Shown piece by piece: positions 8,841-18,331 of a DNA stretch of 64,000 nt. Each line of letters opens with the position of its first letter. Position 1 is the stretch's first letter. Position numbers and translations under genes: made by a program. Source of the DNA: Aquabacterium sp. (GTDB lineage: Bacteria; Pseudomonadota; Gammaproteobacteria; Burkholderiales; Burkholderiaceae_C); NCBI GenBank assembly GCA_030654395.1, contig JAURXM010000025.1:62001-126000 (forward strand), given 5' to 3'. A model generated the notes under the pieces. It saw only the letters and a program-made list of their open reading frames with translations, made no database searches and had not been told where the DNA came from.

Positions 8841-9059
8841 TTATTCGTCTTGCATCTCTTCAAATTCGGGTGCGTTATCCACTTCTTGGTCAAAAGCTTG
8901 ATCGCTGTTGGGAACCAAAGGAATCAGCGGTTTGTCGAGTGGGCGGCAAACCCGACTCTGCAAGTGGTTGAGACGCTCGGAGCGCTCCATGGCCTCCAGC
9001 ACCGCTTGTGGATCCATCATCAGGGCAAACGGGTTGGAATAAAGACTTTGCTTTTGCAT
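8841..9059 (-). CDS. Small conserved hypothetical protein
   Basis: A 72-residue protein beginning MQKQSLYSNPFALMMDPQAV, with RSERLNHLQSRVCRPLDKPL in the middle and an acidic tail (QEVDNAPEFEEMQDE). I chose ATG 9059 because a GGAGG ribosome-binding site lies 7 bases upstream; a longer frame to 9140 lacks this. I recall similar short proteins in Comamonadaceae but know no function. It has no membrane segment or signal peptide. The basic, proline-rich middle and acidic end suggest a small binding or regulatory partner, but that is a guess. Confidence 0.7.
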   Translation of the reverse strand: MQKQSLYSNPFALMMDPQAVLEAMERSERLNHLQSRVCRPLDKPLIPLVPNSDQAFDQEVDNAPEFEEMQDE

Positions 9060-9198
9060 AGGGCCTCCGGGTAGGGAAATTGTCCGTCGTGATGTGTTCA
9101 CTTTAGGCTTTAAGGCCCTTGGCGGAAAGTCACCGAACAACCAAACCGCCTGTCAGAAATTGTCTGACAAGGGTTTGTCCAGCGGCGTGGGCTAACCC

Positions 9199-9984
9199 TC
9201 AAAGATTGCGCACGAGCGAGAACAATTCCTCGAAGTTGGCAGATGTTATGCGCCCTAATTCTTCGACATCCACGCCCTTGATCTCTGCGAGCTGCTTGGC
9301 GACCAAGGACACATAGGCAGGCGAGTTGGTTTTACCGCGATGAGGCATGGGTGCCAGATAAGGGCTATCGGTCTCGATCAAGCAGCGGTCGATCGGCACA
9401 AAGCGTGCGACCTCTCGGATGTCCCCTGCTGTCTTAAAAGTCAAAATGCCTGAGAACGAGATGTAGAAACCCAGATCCAGTGCCGCACGTGCGACGGCCT
9501 GGGACTCGGTAAAGCAATGGAAAACACCGCCCACCTTGCCCTGCCCCTCTTCTGCCAGGATCGCCAAGGTGTCCTCACTGGCCTGACGGGTATGTATCAC
9601 CAAGGGCAAGCCAGTCTGCTGCGCTGCACGGATGTGAACGCGAAACCTTTCACGCTGCCAAGCCATGTCCGCCACAGTGCGCTCACCGAGACGGAAGTAA
9701 TCCAAACCTGTCTCGCCAATGCCGACAACACGAGGCAGTTTTGATCTGCTGACCAAGTCGTCAACGGAAGGCTCCTGCACGCCCTCGTTGTCTGGGTGGA
9801 CACCGACAGTCGCCCAAAAATTATCAAAGCGCATGGCCAAGTCATGCACTTGCGGGAATTCTTCCAGCGTGGTACTGATGCACAGCGCACGGTCAACGCC
9901 GGACTGGGCCATGTCCGCGCGGAGTTGATCCAACACGTCAGCGTATTGCGGGAAATTGAGGTGGCAGTGCGAATCAACAAACAT
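9199..9984 (-). CDS. tatD: TatD family metal-dependent hydrolase/DNase
   Basis: A TIM-barrel metallohydrolase, 261 residues. MFVDSHCHLNFPQ supplies the first metal-binding HxH, GIGETGLDYFR the glutamate strand near 95, VIHTRQASEDT and VFHCFTES further histidines, and IETDSPYLAP the final aspartate. E. coli TatD has 3'-5' exonuclease activity on damaged DNA and RNA; the physiological substrate is less certain. ATG 9984 is preferred to a TTG 12 bases upstream, although neither has a clear Shine-Dalgarno sequence. It is the last gene of the mltG-tmk-holB-pilZ-tatD run, 55 bases after pilZ. Confidence 0.92.
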   Translation of the reverse strand: MFVDSHCHLNFPQYADVLDQLRADMAQSGVDRALCISTTLEEFPQVHDLAMRFDNFWATVGVHPDNEGVQEPSVDDLVSRSKLPRVVGIGETGLDYFRLGERTVADMAWQRERFRVHIRAAQQTGLPLVIHTRQASEDTLAILAEEGQGKVGGVFHCFTESQAVARAALDLGFYISFSGILTFKTAGDIREVARFVPIDRCLIETDSPYLAPMPHRGKTNSPAYVSLVAKQLAEIKGVDVEELGRITSANFEELFSLVRNL

Positions 9985-10039
9985 GAGGCGGCTCAACCCG
10001 GATCAGTAAACCCGCGATATTGCCCTATTCCTGCCGCAA

Positions 10040-10486
10040 CTACAGCGTTTGTGTAGGCTTGGCAGAGGAAATGTTGGTGCCCAGTATTTGCTCAACCTTC
10101 ACGCGCAGCAAACGTGTCTTGTCATCGCCTGGGAAGCGCACACCCACACCTTGCGTGCGGCCACCAGAGGCATTGGCTGGCGTGATCCAAGCAATTTTCC
10201 CAGCAACGGGATAGCGCTGAGGATCCTCAGGCAAGGTCAACAACAAGTAAATGTCGTCGCCCAGCGTGTATTCGCGGGTTGTCGGGATGAACAAACCACC
10301 TTCAGTGAACGCGGGGATATAGGCGGCGTACAAGGCCCCCTTTTCCCGAAAGACCAACTGAAGTACGCTGGTCCGCGTCGAAGAGGGAGCCGGCACCGAG
10401 CCAGCCACACTCAATGAGGGTGGAATCCGACCAAGCGCAGAGGGCGCAAAGGCGGAGGGCATATTGGTTGTTTGGAACTCACTCAT
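10040..10486 (-). CDS. pilZ: PilZ domain protein (PilZ of the holB operon)
   Basis: A 148-residue single PilZ domain protein. The beta-barrel segment GGLFIPTTREYTLGDDIYLL, then PVAGKIAWITPANASGGRTQ and GVGVRFPGDD, match the type IV pilus protein PilZ, which in Pseudomonas lies between holB and tatD exactly as here. That founding member lacks the RxxxR c-di-GMP motif, and I see no convincing RxxxR before GGLF here either. It works with the pilus ATPase regulators PilB and FimX. The first 40 residues are Ser/Pro/Ala-rich and likely disordered. PilS/PilR genes at 31987-35366 are consistent with a pilus-bearing cell. Confidence 0.88.
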   Translation of the reverse strand: MSEFQTTNMPSAFAPSALGRIPPSLSVAGSVPAPSSTRTSVLQLVFREKGALYAAYIPAFTEGGLFIPTTREYTLGDDIYLLLTLPEDPQRYPVAGKIAWITPANASGGRTQGVGVRFPGDDKTRLLRVKVEQILGTNISSAKPTQTL

Positions 10487-10567
10487 CGTGCTTGCAGTTT
10501 AAGGCCTACCCCAAAGTGGTTGCTGTGAATTTACACGCACCTTTTGACTGCTTTACGTCTTGAAACA

Positions 10568-11632
10568 TCAAGAGCGAGGGTTACCTCGGGTAGGTTTAGG
10601 CCGCATCACAGCCCGCGCTTGCAAGAGCAAGGTCTCCACCTTCAAGCCTTGATTCCACGGGTGCTCAGCATGGCGGCTGACTTTGGACAACTCTTGTGCC
10701 CAATGGGTCAAGCGATCAATATCCGCGATAACTGGCAGGCTGTCTCTAGGGAAGTACCGAGGTCCAGCACCGACAGCCACACAAGCAAGGTCGTGACACA
10801 CTTTTTGAAGCGTCTCCACAACCAGCGTCAACGGCCACTGGGTTAGCGCTGTTGCCACGCCGTTGAGCAAGTCTTTGGGTATTTGGGGCCAATACGCTGC
10901 ATCCAGGCCGAGTTTTTGGCGGTCCCGCGCAGTCAGTGGCTGGCCTCCGGCAGCATCCAGCAAAACACGCGCCTCAGCTGGAGAGATGCGGTCCAGCTGC
11001 GTATGCAACCAGCTGCTGGCCACCTCTGCATCAGGCAGGGGCAGGTGCCAAGCCTGACATCGACTGCGCACTGTTGGCAGCAGCTGCTCAAGGGAGGCAC
11101 CGCTCAACACAAAGCGGACTTGCCCAGGCGGCTCCTCCAGCGTTTTGAGCAGGGTGTTGGCAGCGATCAGGTTCATGCGCTCAGCCGGGTAGACCAGAAC
11201 CACCTTGGCCCGCCCACGCGACGCCGTGTGTTGCGAGAACTGAACGACAGCCCGTATGGCATCAACCTTGACGTCTTGACTGAGTTTTTTGGTCTTGCTT
11301 GTCGATGATTTCTCAGCCGCATCGGCATCATCTGCAGCGGATTGCCACCCTAGGCTAGCTTGCAAAGCCTCCGGCAACACCACCATCAGATCAGGATGAG
11401 ACCCGGCATCGATCAGGTGGCAACTGACGCAACGCCCACATGCAGGTTGAAAAACTTGCCCAACTGCCGACGCCTCACAAAGCCACGAGCGGGCCAAGGC
11501 CAGCGCAAATTCAAACTGACCTACGCCCTCTGGCCCGTGCAACAACACAGCATGGCTGTTGAGCTGGTGCAATGCATCGACCAATGGCTGCTGCAACCAA
11601 GGCAGCCAAGCTGGGCGATCGACAGCACTCAT
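10568..11632 (-). CDS. holB: DNA polymerase III subunit delta prime
   Basis: The delta-prime clamp-loader subunit, 354 residues. The AAA+ N-domain is recognisable from [18 protein letters not shown], whose P-loop has Gln in place of the catalytic Lys, as expected for a subunit that does not hydrolyse ATP. The zinc module [17 protein letters not shown] and the sensor region [16 protein letters not shown] follow. It loads the beta clamp with gamma/tau and delta. Its ATG overlaps the end of tmk by 4 bases, so translation is coupled. An insertion of Ser/Thr/Lys residues ([13 protein letters not shown]) before the KVDAIR motif looks like a flexible loop. Confidence 0.93.
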   Translation of the reverse strand: MSAVDRPAWLPWLQQPLVDALHQLNSHAVLLHGPEGVGQFEFALALARSWLCEASAVGQVFQPACGRCVSCHLIDAGSHPDLMVVLPEALQASLGWQSAADDADAAEKSSTSKTKKLSQDVKVDAIRAVVQFSQHTASRGRAKVVLVYPAERMNLIAANTLLKTLEEPPGQVRFVLSGASLEQLLPTVRSRCQAWHLPLPDAEVASSWLHTQLDRISPAEARVLLDAAGGQPLTARDRQKLGLDAAYWPQIPKDLLNGVATALTQWPLTLVVETLQKVCHDLACVAVGAGPRYFPRDSLPVIADIDRLTHWAQELSKVSRHAEHPWNQGLKVETLLLQARAVMRPKPTRGNPRS

Positions 11633-12249
11633 GTCAGGCCCTTCTCAGACAAGGCTTGTTGAAGCTGAAGGGCCACGTCAGCTTGCGCCTGATCAGCTTG
11701 AATAATGACAAAACGATCGGGCTCGGCCTGTTGTCGAGCCAGGTAGGCTGAGCGGACACGTTCAAAAAATGCTTGATCTTGCGCCTCAAAACGATCCGGC
11801 TGGCGGGCCACGCTCAACCGGGCTGCAGCCACAGACGGATCCAAGTCAAACAACAAAGTCAGATCAGGTCGCCGCCCAGCTTGAACCCATTGCTCTAGGC
11901 TTTGAAGTATGGCCAGATCGAAACCCCTGCCCCCACCTTGGTAGGCGAAGGTCGCGTCCGTAAATCGGTCGCACAACACCCACGCTCCGCGCGCCAAGGC
12001 CGGCTCAATCACGCTGATCAAGTGATCGCGGCGTGCTGCAAATGCCAGCAACACCTCAGTCAACGGGTCCATTGCATCATGCAAAAACAAGCTGCGTAAC
12101 TTCTCAGCCAAAGGCGTCCCGCCTGGCTCCCGTGTGCGAACAACCTCATGGCCGGCCAGACGCCAAGTTTGCTCCAATGCGTCGATATGCGTGGTTTTGC
12201 CAGCACCATCAATGCCCTCGAAGGTGATGAATCGACCCTTGCTGCTCAT
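11629..12249 (-). CDS. tmk: Thymidylate kinase
   Basis: A 206-residue enzyme that phosphorylates dTMP to dTDP. The P-loop [13 protein letters not shown] (residues 9-21), the substrate motif [15 protein letters not shown], and [16 protein letters not shown] near 95 are all present. The last contains the catalytic and base-contacting residues of the E. coli type. It overlaps mltG upstream and holB downstream by 4 bases each, so the three genes form one tightly coupled unit. Confidence 0.96.
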   Translation of the reverse strand: MSSKGRFITFEGIDGAGKTTHIDALEQTWRLAGHEVVRTREPGGTPLAEKLRSLFLHDAMDPLTEVLLAFAARRDHLISVIEPALARGAWVLCDRFTDATFAYQGGGRGFDLAILQSLEQWVQAGRRPDLTLLFDLDPSVAAARLSVARQPDRFEAQDQAFFERVRSAYLARQQAEPDRFVIIQADQAQADVALQLQQALSEKGLT

Positions 12250-13286
12250 GGACTCTTTCTAGATTGGCGTTGGAATTGGTTGACGGCCCGATTATGCTCA
12301 GCCAATGTCGTACTGAAAGCACTGCTGCCATCACCGCGAGCAACAAAATACACAGCTCGGGTGTCAGCCGGGTTCACTGCCGCCAGCAATGCCGCCTTGC
12401 CTGGCATGGCAATGGGCGTGGGAGGCAGCCCCCCTCGCGTGTAGGTGTTAAACGGCGTGTCCGTTTGCAAATGCACCTTGCGCAGGTTGCCGTCAAATTG
12501 ATCCCCCAAACCGTAGATCACAGTCGGGTCAGTCTGCAAAGGCATGCCGATGCGCAGGCGGTTATTGAACACGCCAGCGATCATGGCGCGGTCAGACTCC
12601 CGCCCCGTTTCTTTTTCAACGATGGACGCGAGGATCAAGGCATCCTCAGACCTCATGATGACGCTACTGGGGCTTCGCTGCGCCCACACCGCATCCAACT
12701 GCTTTGTCATTGCTTGCATCGCACGACGCATCACAGCCAAGTCTGTGCTGCCTTTGGCGTAAGAGTAGGTGTCAGGGAAGAATCGCCCTTCAGCAGAGAC
12801 GCCAGGTGCACCCAACTGCGCCATGATGGCCTCGCTGCTCAACTGGGTCGTGGTTTGCTTGAGCCCTTCAGCCGAGGCCAACTCAGCCCGAAACCGTTTG
12901 AACGTCCAACCTTCGATCAGTTTCACAACGGCCAAACGCTCGTCACCGCGCACCATCATCTGAAGCAGATCACGCGGCGTAGCGCCTTGAGCCAACTCGT
13001 AGCTGCCAGCGCGAATCTTTCGCGACTGCCCTGAGGCACGAAACCATTGGTACAACAACCACTCCGGCGACTGCACCCCGGCAGTCACCCAAGCACGAGC
13101 AACCTCCCTAGGTGTGCTGCCAGCTTCAATTGACAAATCAACAACGGGTTCGGTCAGCGTCAAAGGTCGCTGCAACCACCAGCCCCCAGCGCCAAGCACA
13201 AGCAGACCGCCCATAGCGAGCATCAGCAACAGTGCGCGAACCATGCCGCCTGTTTGCCGTACAGATAAAGTGGAATACGAACTCAT
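12246..13286 (-). CDS. mltG: Endolytic transglycosylase MltG (YceG-like)
   Basis: An inner-membrane endolytic murein transglycosylase that cuts nascent glycan strands and so sets their length. One membrane span ([20 protein letters not shown]) lies near the N-terminus. The periplasmic part has the LysM-like start ([18 protein letters not shown]) and the catalytic domain with [21 protein letters not shown], whose Glu is the catalytic residue, then [14 protein letters not shown] and [18 protein letters not shown]. The start is uncertain: ATG 13286 is given, with ATG 13301 and ATG 13244 also possible, and none has a good ribosome-binding site. It diverges from ygfZ. Confidence 0.93.
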   Translation of the reverse strand: MSSYSTLSVRQTGGMVRALLLMLAMGGLLVLGAGGWWLQRPLTLTEPVVDLSIEAGSTPREVARAWVTAGVQSPEWLLYQWFRASGQSRKIRAGSYELAQGATPRDLLQMMVRGDERLAVVKLIEGWTFKRFRAELASAEGLKQTTTQLSSEAIMAQLGAPGVSAEGRFFPDTYSYAKGSTDLAVMRRAMQAMTKQLDAVWAQRSPSSVIMRSEDALILASIVEKETGRESDRAMIAGVFNNRLRIGMPLQTDPTVIYGLGDQFDGNLRKVHLQTDTPFNTYTRGGLPPTPIAMPGKAALLAAVNPADTRAVYFVARGDGSSAFSTTLAEHNRAVNQFQRQSRKSP

Positions 13287-13325
13287 GTTTTTTGAATACA
13301 TCACGGCGTGATGATAATGACCCCT

Positions 13326-14282
13326 ATGACCAAGATTCAACTTCCTGATCCAACTACTTGGGGCGGCGCCCTGCTTTTGTCCGATCTGGGCATCATTCAA
13401 GCGGACGGCCCTGAATCGGCAGCCTTTCTGCACGGGCAACTCAGCCAAGATATCCAGACACAGGCAGCCACCGACGCACGCTTGGCGGCCTATTGTTCAG
13501 CCAAAGGTCGCATGTTGGCCAGCATGTTGACACTGAAACCCCAAACCGAACAAATTTGGATGGTGACGGACAAGCAAGTGCTGCCAGGCTTACTCAAGCG
13601 CCTGTCGATGTTTGTGATGCGCTCAAAACTCAAGTTAAGCGATGCCAACGACAATTTGTGCGTGATCGGTCTATTGGGTACCCAAGCCAAATTCCTGCTG
13701 GGTGACGCAGCACAAGGCGAGGCGTGGCGAGCGCATACACATGAAGGCGGACTCGTGGTGAAACTGCCAGACGTCATGGGCACATCACGTTGGTATTGGG
13801 TCGGCCCACGAGGCGCCTCGACGGCTTTACTGGGTGCCCTGCCCGCATTACCTGACTCGCAATGGGCTTGGCTTGACGTCGTCAGCGGCATCCCCCGGAT
13901 CGAAGCCAGTACGGTCGAACAGTTCGTTCCGCAAATGATCAATTTTGAATTGATCGGGGGCGTGAATTTCAAAAAAGGCTGCTATCCCGGGCAAGAGATC
14001 GTGGCACGCAGCCAGTACCGAGGCACCACCAAACGCCGCGCCTTTGTGCTGCATACAGACCACGCCGTCCACGCTGGGCAAGAGGTCTTCAGCGAAGCCG
14101 ACCCCAGCCAACCAGCTGGCGTGATCATCAACTGCGCCACGACATCAGGTCTGACCAGCGCATTGGCTGAACTCAAGCTCACCGCCTTGGAAACGCCCTT
14201 GCATGCAGGCTGCATCGATGGCCCACTGTTAACGCTAGGCGTCTTGCCATATGCCCTGCCGACGGCCGACGATGCCACTTGA
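13326..14282 (+). CDS. ygfZ: YgfZ/GcvT-like folate-binding protein
   Basis: A 318-residue relative of the glycine-cleavage T protein that helps maintain certain iron-sulfur enzymes such as MiaB and needs folate. The signature KGCYPGQEIVARSQYRG, with its functional Cys, lies at about residues 217-233. The early segment GPESAAFLHGQLSQD is typical of the folate-binding fold. I chose ATG 13326 over a cluster of upstream ATG/GTG codons at 13308-13317, since the family starts shortly before the first strand. It is divergent from mltG with only 39 bases between the starts. Confidence 0.92.
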   Translation: MTKIQLPDPTTWGGALLLSDLGIIQADGPESAAFLHGQLSQDIQTQAATDARLAAYCSAKGRMLASMLTLKPQTEQIWMVTDKQVLPGLLKRLSMFVMRSKLKLSDANDNLCVIGLLGTQAKFLLGDAAQGEAWRAHTHEGGLVVKLPDVMGTSRWYWVGPRGASTALLGALPALPDSQWAWLDVVSGIPRIEASTVEQFVPQMINFELIGGVNFKKGCYPGQEIVARSQYRGTTKRRAFVLHTDHAVHAGQEVFSEADPSQPAGVIINCATTSGLTSALAELKLTALETPLHAGCIDGPLLTLGVLPYALPTADDAT

Positions 14283-14339
14283 TCCGCACCTGATCAGTCA
14301 GCAAGACACTTCAAAATCAACGAACAGATTTTCACCTTC

Positions 14340-15119
14340 ATGAAACTCGCCACCTGGAACGTCAACTCACTGACGGTTCGATTACCTCAGCTCTTGGACT
14401 GGCTTGCGTCCCATCCCGTTGATGCACTGGTTCTGCAAGAAACCAAGATGACTGACGACAAATTTCCCCATGCCGAACTGGCTGCAGCGGGGTATCGAGC
14501 TCAATGGTTCGGTCAAAAAACGTACAACGGCGTCGCCCTTCTTACCCGTGTCGACAGCCACGATATCGTCAAAAACATACCCGGTTTTGACGATGAGCAA
14601 GCGCGTGTGATTGCAGGGACAGTTACTGACACTGCCCTTGGTCCTGTGCGCGTCATTGGCGCTTACTTCCCAAATGGGCAAGCCCCGGACAGCGACAAGT
14701 TCACCTACAAAATGAACTGGTTAAGCGCACTGCACGATTGGGTGAGACAAGAATTAGCTATCCACCCTCAACTGGTTTTAATGGGAGATTACAACATCGC
14801 ACCAACCGATGCTGACGTGTACGACCCAGTGGCATGGGCTGGGCAAATTCACTGCACCCCCCAGGAGCGTGCGCACTTTGATCAACTCATTGGCTTGGGC
14901 ATGAGCGACGCATTCCGCCTGTTTGAGCAAGCACCCAAGCTATGGAGCTGGTGGGATTACCGCAACCTTGCGTTCCGAAAAAACCAGGGACTGCGCATAG
15001 ACCACATTCTGGTCAGTCAAGCACTGAAAGACAAAGTGACTGCCTGCGTGATTGACAAAACACCGCGCAAAAATGAGCGGCCAAGCGATCATGCGCCTGT
15101 CATCGTGACAATCAATTGA
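14340..15119 (+). CDS. xthA: Exodeoxyribonuclease III
   Basis: A 259-residue AP endonuclease/3'-5' exonuclease for base-excision repair. MKLATWNVNSLTVRL, LVLQETKMTDDKFP (catalytic Glu near 35), GDYNIAPTDADVYDP (Asp and Asn), LRIDHILVSQ and SDHAPVIVT are the ordered motifs of the exonuclease III fold. It sits 57 bases after ygfZ and ends 10 bases from the mutY stop on the other strand. With mutY and mutM nearby, this 5 kb region concentrates repair of oxidised and abasic DNA. Confidence 0.95.
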   Translation: MKLATWNVNSLTVRLPQLLDWLASHPVDALVLQETKMTDDKFPHAELAAAGYRAQWFGQKTYNGVALLTRVDSHDIVKNIPGFDDEQARVIAGTVTDTALGPVRVIGAYFPNGQAPDSDKFTYKMNWLSALHDWVRQELAIHPQLVLMGDYNIAPTDADVYDPVAWAGQIHCTPQERAHFDQLIGLGMSDAFRLFEQAPKLWSWWDYRNLAFRKNQGLRIDHILVSQALKDKVTACVIDKTPRKNERPSDHAPVIVTIN

Positions 15120-15129
15120 GCGCCGGACG

Positions 15130-16224
15130 TCAAGGCGCAAGCATGCGCCGCAAGGGCGCAGGCAAGCCCCAGTTTGCCAAGTCGCTCAAGGCGACCCAAC
15201 GGCCAGATGCATCCCTCTCAATCAAACCACCGTGGAGTGCCTGAGCGGCGTCATCGTCCAGCACCAACCTACGTGGGTGCAAATACCAATCAAGATGCGT
15301 CAACACATGCTTGAGTCTCGGTTGCAGCTCAACATGTGTGGCCAAGTCGACGCCAAGCACGGCCTCAAGGTGAGCCTCGTCGGCCAATAAAGGCAGCGTC
15401 CACAAACCAGCCCACACACCCTTGTCAGGCATCTGCTCCAGCCAGACTTGATCGCGCCAGTGCAGCCAAAGCAGCCAGCTTTCGCGCTCACTGCGTTTGA
15501 TTTTGCGTGTTTTCACAGGGTAGCGCTCGGGCTCACCGCTTGCACGCGCGGCGCACATATCCAACCACGGGCATGTCACACAAGCAGGTTTGCGCTGGGT
15601 GCACAAAGTGGCACCCAAATCCATCAAACCTTGCGTGTAAGACGGCATATCCTTGGTGGATAAAGGTAGCACCACTTGCGCCGCATCCCACAAAGCACGT
15701 TCATGGGCCTTGACTGATAAGTCCTGATCCCAGCCCAGCACGCGACCTAGCACCCGCTTGACGTTGCCATCCATGATTGACACGCGCTCATCAAAGCAAA
15801 AAGCAGCAATAGCCGCAGCAGTGGACGGCCCAATACCGGGCAAGGTCTGCAAACCGACGAACGTGGAGGGGAAGCACCCGTTGTGTAAATTGACCACATC
15901 CTGAGCACACCGATGAAGATTGCGCGCGCGGCTGTAGTAACCCAAGCCACTCCAGAGCGTCAGGACATCATCTAAAGGGGCAGCCGCGAGTGCTTGCACA
16001 TTGGCAAAACGCTGCAAAAATCGGTCGAAATAGGACAGAACCGTACTGACCTGCGTCTGCTGCAGCATGATCTCTGACAACCACACGCGGTAAGGATCAC
16101 GCTCTCGCTGCCAGGGCAAATGGTGGCGACCTAGGCTGCGCTGCCAAGCAACCAAACGATCAGCCAAATCAGGTGCGGCCTGCTGCGATCGCTGCAACAG
16201 ACCTGCCAAAGGCGATATCGTCAT
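15130..16224 (-). CDS. mutY: A/G-specific adenine DNA glycosylase
   Basis: MutY removes adenine mispaired with 8-oxoguanine. The 364-residue protein has WLSEIMLQQTQV with the catalytic Glu near residue 51, the helix-hairpin-helix LPGIGPSTAAAIAAF, and MDGNVKRVLGR with the catalytic Asp. The iron-sulfur loop CTQRKPACVTCPWLDMC shows the canonical C-x6-C-x2-C-x5-C. The C-terminal NUDIX-like domain that reads 8-oxoG is present from about residue 235. Its ATG overlaps the stop of the dynamin-like gene by 4 bases (ATGA), so the two are translationally coupled. Confidence 0.95.
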   Translation of the reverse strand: MTISPLAGLLQRSQQAAPDLADRLVAWQRSLGRHHLPWQRERDPYRVWLSEIMLQQTQVSTVLSYFDRFLQRFANVQALAAAPLDDVLTLWSGLGYYSRARNLHRCAQDVVNLHNGCFPSTFVGLQTLPGIGPSTAAAIAAFCFDERVSIMDGNVKRVLGRVLGWDQDLSVKAHERALWDAAQVVLPLSTKDMPSYTQGLMDLGATLCTQRKPACVTCPWLDMCAARASGEPERYPVKTRKIKRSERESWLLWLHWRDQVWLEQMPDKGVWAGLWTLPLLADEAHLEAVLGVDLATHVELQPRLKHVLTHLDWYLHPRRLVLDDDAAQALHGGLIERDASGRWVALSDLANWGLPAPLRRMLAP

Positions 16225-18233
16225 GCCCCTTGTGTGCTTTGCTCAATCTCTATCGGCAAGACGAGAGATAAATCCAAGGTCAACGCGGGCACAGCAGAGG
16301 CGACAGTTGCCGACGCACTTGGTTGAGCCTGCTGAAGTAACTCATCAACCAGACCACCCAAGCGTGTCTGCAACAGCAACACGCGCTCGTCTAGCGCATG
16401 CACTTCTTGCAAACGGGTGTCCAGTTCGTTGGACGCAGATTGAATCCGGTCGAGCGATTCATAGCGACGCTTGAAGTTGCGGCGGCGCTCACGCAGTTGG
16501 GTGTCAACTTGAGCCGATGCTGTTTTATTCCACAGCTCTATATCGTTGCTCACAGTCTCGAACACCACCCTCAGACGTGAAATCAGCATGCGCCTGAACT
16601 GCTCTTGAAACCCAGGTTGCGCTAAACGGAATGCCTGACTCAACCCCAAATACTGCACATAGTTGCGCTCGATCAGATTCAGATCTTCGGCGTATTTACG
16701 GACATCGAGAGGCACGTCACCAACCAAACTGAATCCAAATTCGGCGTTCAATTTTGCGAATGAAGCAACCAACATGGCGTGAATCTCATCATTGCGCTGC
16801 TGTGCTTGCTCAATCAGCGCACGCAAGCGACCGCACAGCTCTATGAAAGATTTTTTGGCACCCAAGGGCAGCCACGACCCGCCCAACACCTGCTGCAACA
16901 CATCGACTTCTTGGCGCAGGCGGTCAGCGGTCAAGTCCTGCAATGCGTTGCGCATCATGCGTGCATGGACGCTGCGCATCGCCTGCAGCCGTGCTGTGCA
17001 CTGCTCAAAGTCTGTTGCCTCCACTTGCACGCGCTGAAGCATCAACTTAACCTTGGTGCCACTTTTTCCACGCACACTGCGCAGCTCGTGCAACTGGTCG
17101 GCATACAGGCGGCGTTTCTCGCCAAAACTGCGTGTCAACTGCTGATGAAACTGTTGTGCGCCTTGCGCAGCGGCTTGCCCCAGATTTTCTCGCCGACGCG
17201 GCAAAAGGCCTTCCGACAGAGCATGCTCGAACGCCTCCAAACGGCTGTCGGTCAAACCAGATGCGTCGCCGCTGAGTCGCGCGGCCAATGCTTGACGAGC
17301 CGATATAGGAAAGACGTGTGAAACAGGAATATCCAAGGTTTGCGCCACGCTGTCACACTGCCTCGTGATCACTTGCTCGACCTGCTCAGCAGTACTAAGT
17401 GGATCAAGCAGCGAGTCAATCTTGTTGAGCGCCACGAACCGGGCCAAAGCTGGACCAGACAGGTGGTCTCGCCAAATGGCCAAGTCCGACTTGGTGACGC
17501 CTGTATCCGCCCCCAAAATGAACACCGTGGCATGAGCCTGTGGCAGCAAACCCAGCGTCAATTCTGGCTCTGTGCCAATGGCATTCAGACCAGGGGTATC
17601 AAGCACCACCAAGCCACGCTTGAGAAGCGGATGCGGCAAATTGATGCGAGCGTGGCGCCAAACTGGCACTTCCACCTGCCCATTGGGTTGCAGCGGCGGA
17701 TTTTCTTGCGGCCGACTTTCATCCCAGAAACCCAAAAGCGCCGCGTGCTCAGGCGACACCAAACGTGTGCGCATGACCTCACCTAACGATGCGGCCATGC
17801 CATCTGGATCAGACAAATCAAGCGCGATCCAAGTCCATGCCTTTGGCTGCTGCCGGTAGTCAGCCAAGGACGCCACCTCAAGACGGGTGTCAATTGGCAG
17901 CAACGACAAGCCCACAGGATCTTGCTCGTCGTAACCTAACTCAACCGGGCACATGGTTGTGCGTCCAGCCGAAGCAGGCATCATCCGTCGCCCTTTGTCC
18001 GAGAAAAAGATCGCATTGATCAATTCGGACTTGCCGCGAGAAAACTCTGCGACAAAAGCCACCATGAGTTTCTCACCAGACAAGCGGTGGCGCATCGCCT
18101 CAAACCACTCTGCAGACGCCTCATCAAGAAGGTCATGTTCGCGGGCGAAACGCGCCAAAGACGCCAATTTGGCGTCCGTGTCGGCGCGCCACTGCCCAAG
18201 GGCATCCAGGTGGCTGGCAAAAGTCGGCATCAT
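16221..18233 (-). CDS. Dynamin-like GTPase
   Basis: A 670-residue large GTPase of the bacterial dynamin-like family. The G1 P-loop is FVAEFSRGKSELINAIFF (about residues 60-77), G3 is VVLDTPGLNAIG and G4 is VALNKIDSL. After the GTPase core comes a long helical region rich in Arg, Gln and Glu (about 350-640), likely a coiled stalk. Bacterial dynamins remodel or repair membranes; a few act with chromosome or phage-defence functions. I see no membrane-spanning segment, so membrane contact would be peripheral. It lies between mutM (99 bases upstream) and mutY (overlapping), which is its most telling context. The partner and role are unknown. Confidence 0.85.
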   Translation of the reverse strand: MMPTFASHLDALGQWRADTDAKLASLARFAREHDLLDEASAEWFEAMRHRLSGEKLMVAFVAEFSRGKSELINAIFFSDKGRRMMPASAGRTTMCPVELGYDEQDPVGLSLLPIDTRLEVASLADYRQQPKAWTWIALDLSDPDGMAASLGEVMRTRLVSPEHAALLGFWDESRPQENPPLQPNGQVEVPVWRHARINLPHPLLKRGLVVLDTPGLNAIGTEPELTLGLLPQAHATVFILGADTGVTKSDLAIWRDHLSGPALARFVALNKIDSLLDPLSTAEQVEQVITRQCDSVAQTLDIPVSHVFPISARQALAARLSGDASGLTDSRLEAFEHALSEGLLPRRRENLGQAAAQGAQQFHQQLTRSFGEKRRLYADQLHELRSVRGKSGTKVKLMLQRVQVEATDFEQCTARLQAMRSVHARMMRNALQDLTADRLRQEVDVLQQVLGGSWLPLGAKKSFIELCGRLRALIEQAQQRNDEIHAMLVASFAKLNAEFGFSLVGDVPLDVRKYAEDLNLIERNYVQYLGLSQAFRLAQPGFQEQFRRMLISRLRVVFETVSNDIELWNKTASAQVDTQLRERRRNFKRRYESLDRIQSASNELDTRLQEVHALDERVLLLQTRLGGLVDELLQQAQPSASATVASAVPALTLDLSLVLPIEIEQSTQGA

Positions 18234-18331
18234 GGATTTGATCCTATATCAAGCCGGTGTGATCCCAATATGGTTTATCGACCGAGTTGGGACAAAAAGT
18301 ACAACCATCTAATCAAACAAGCCAAGACCTG

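Noticed and set aside
12264-13034. Long open frame of 256 codons antisense to mltG
   Set aside because: It shadows a well-supported gene and shows no recognisable protein sequence; long antisense frames are common at this base composition.
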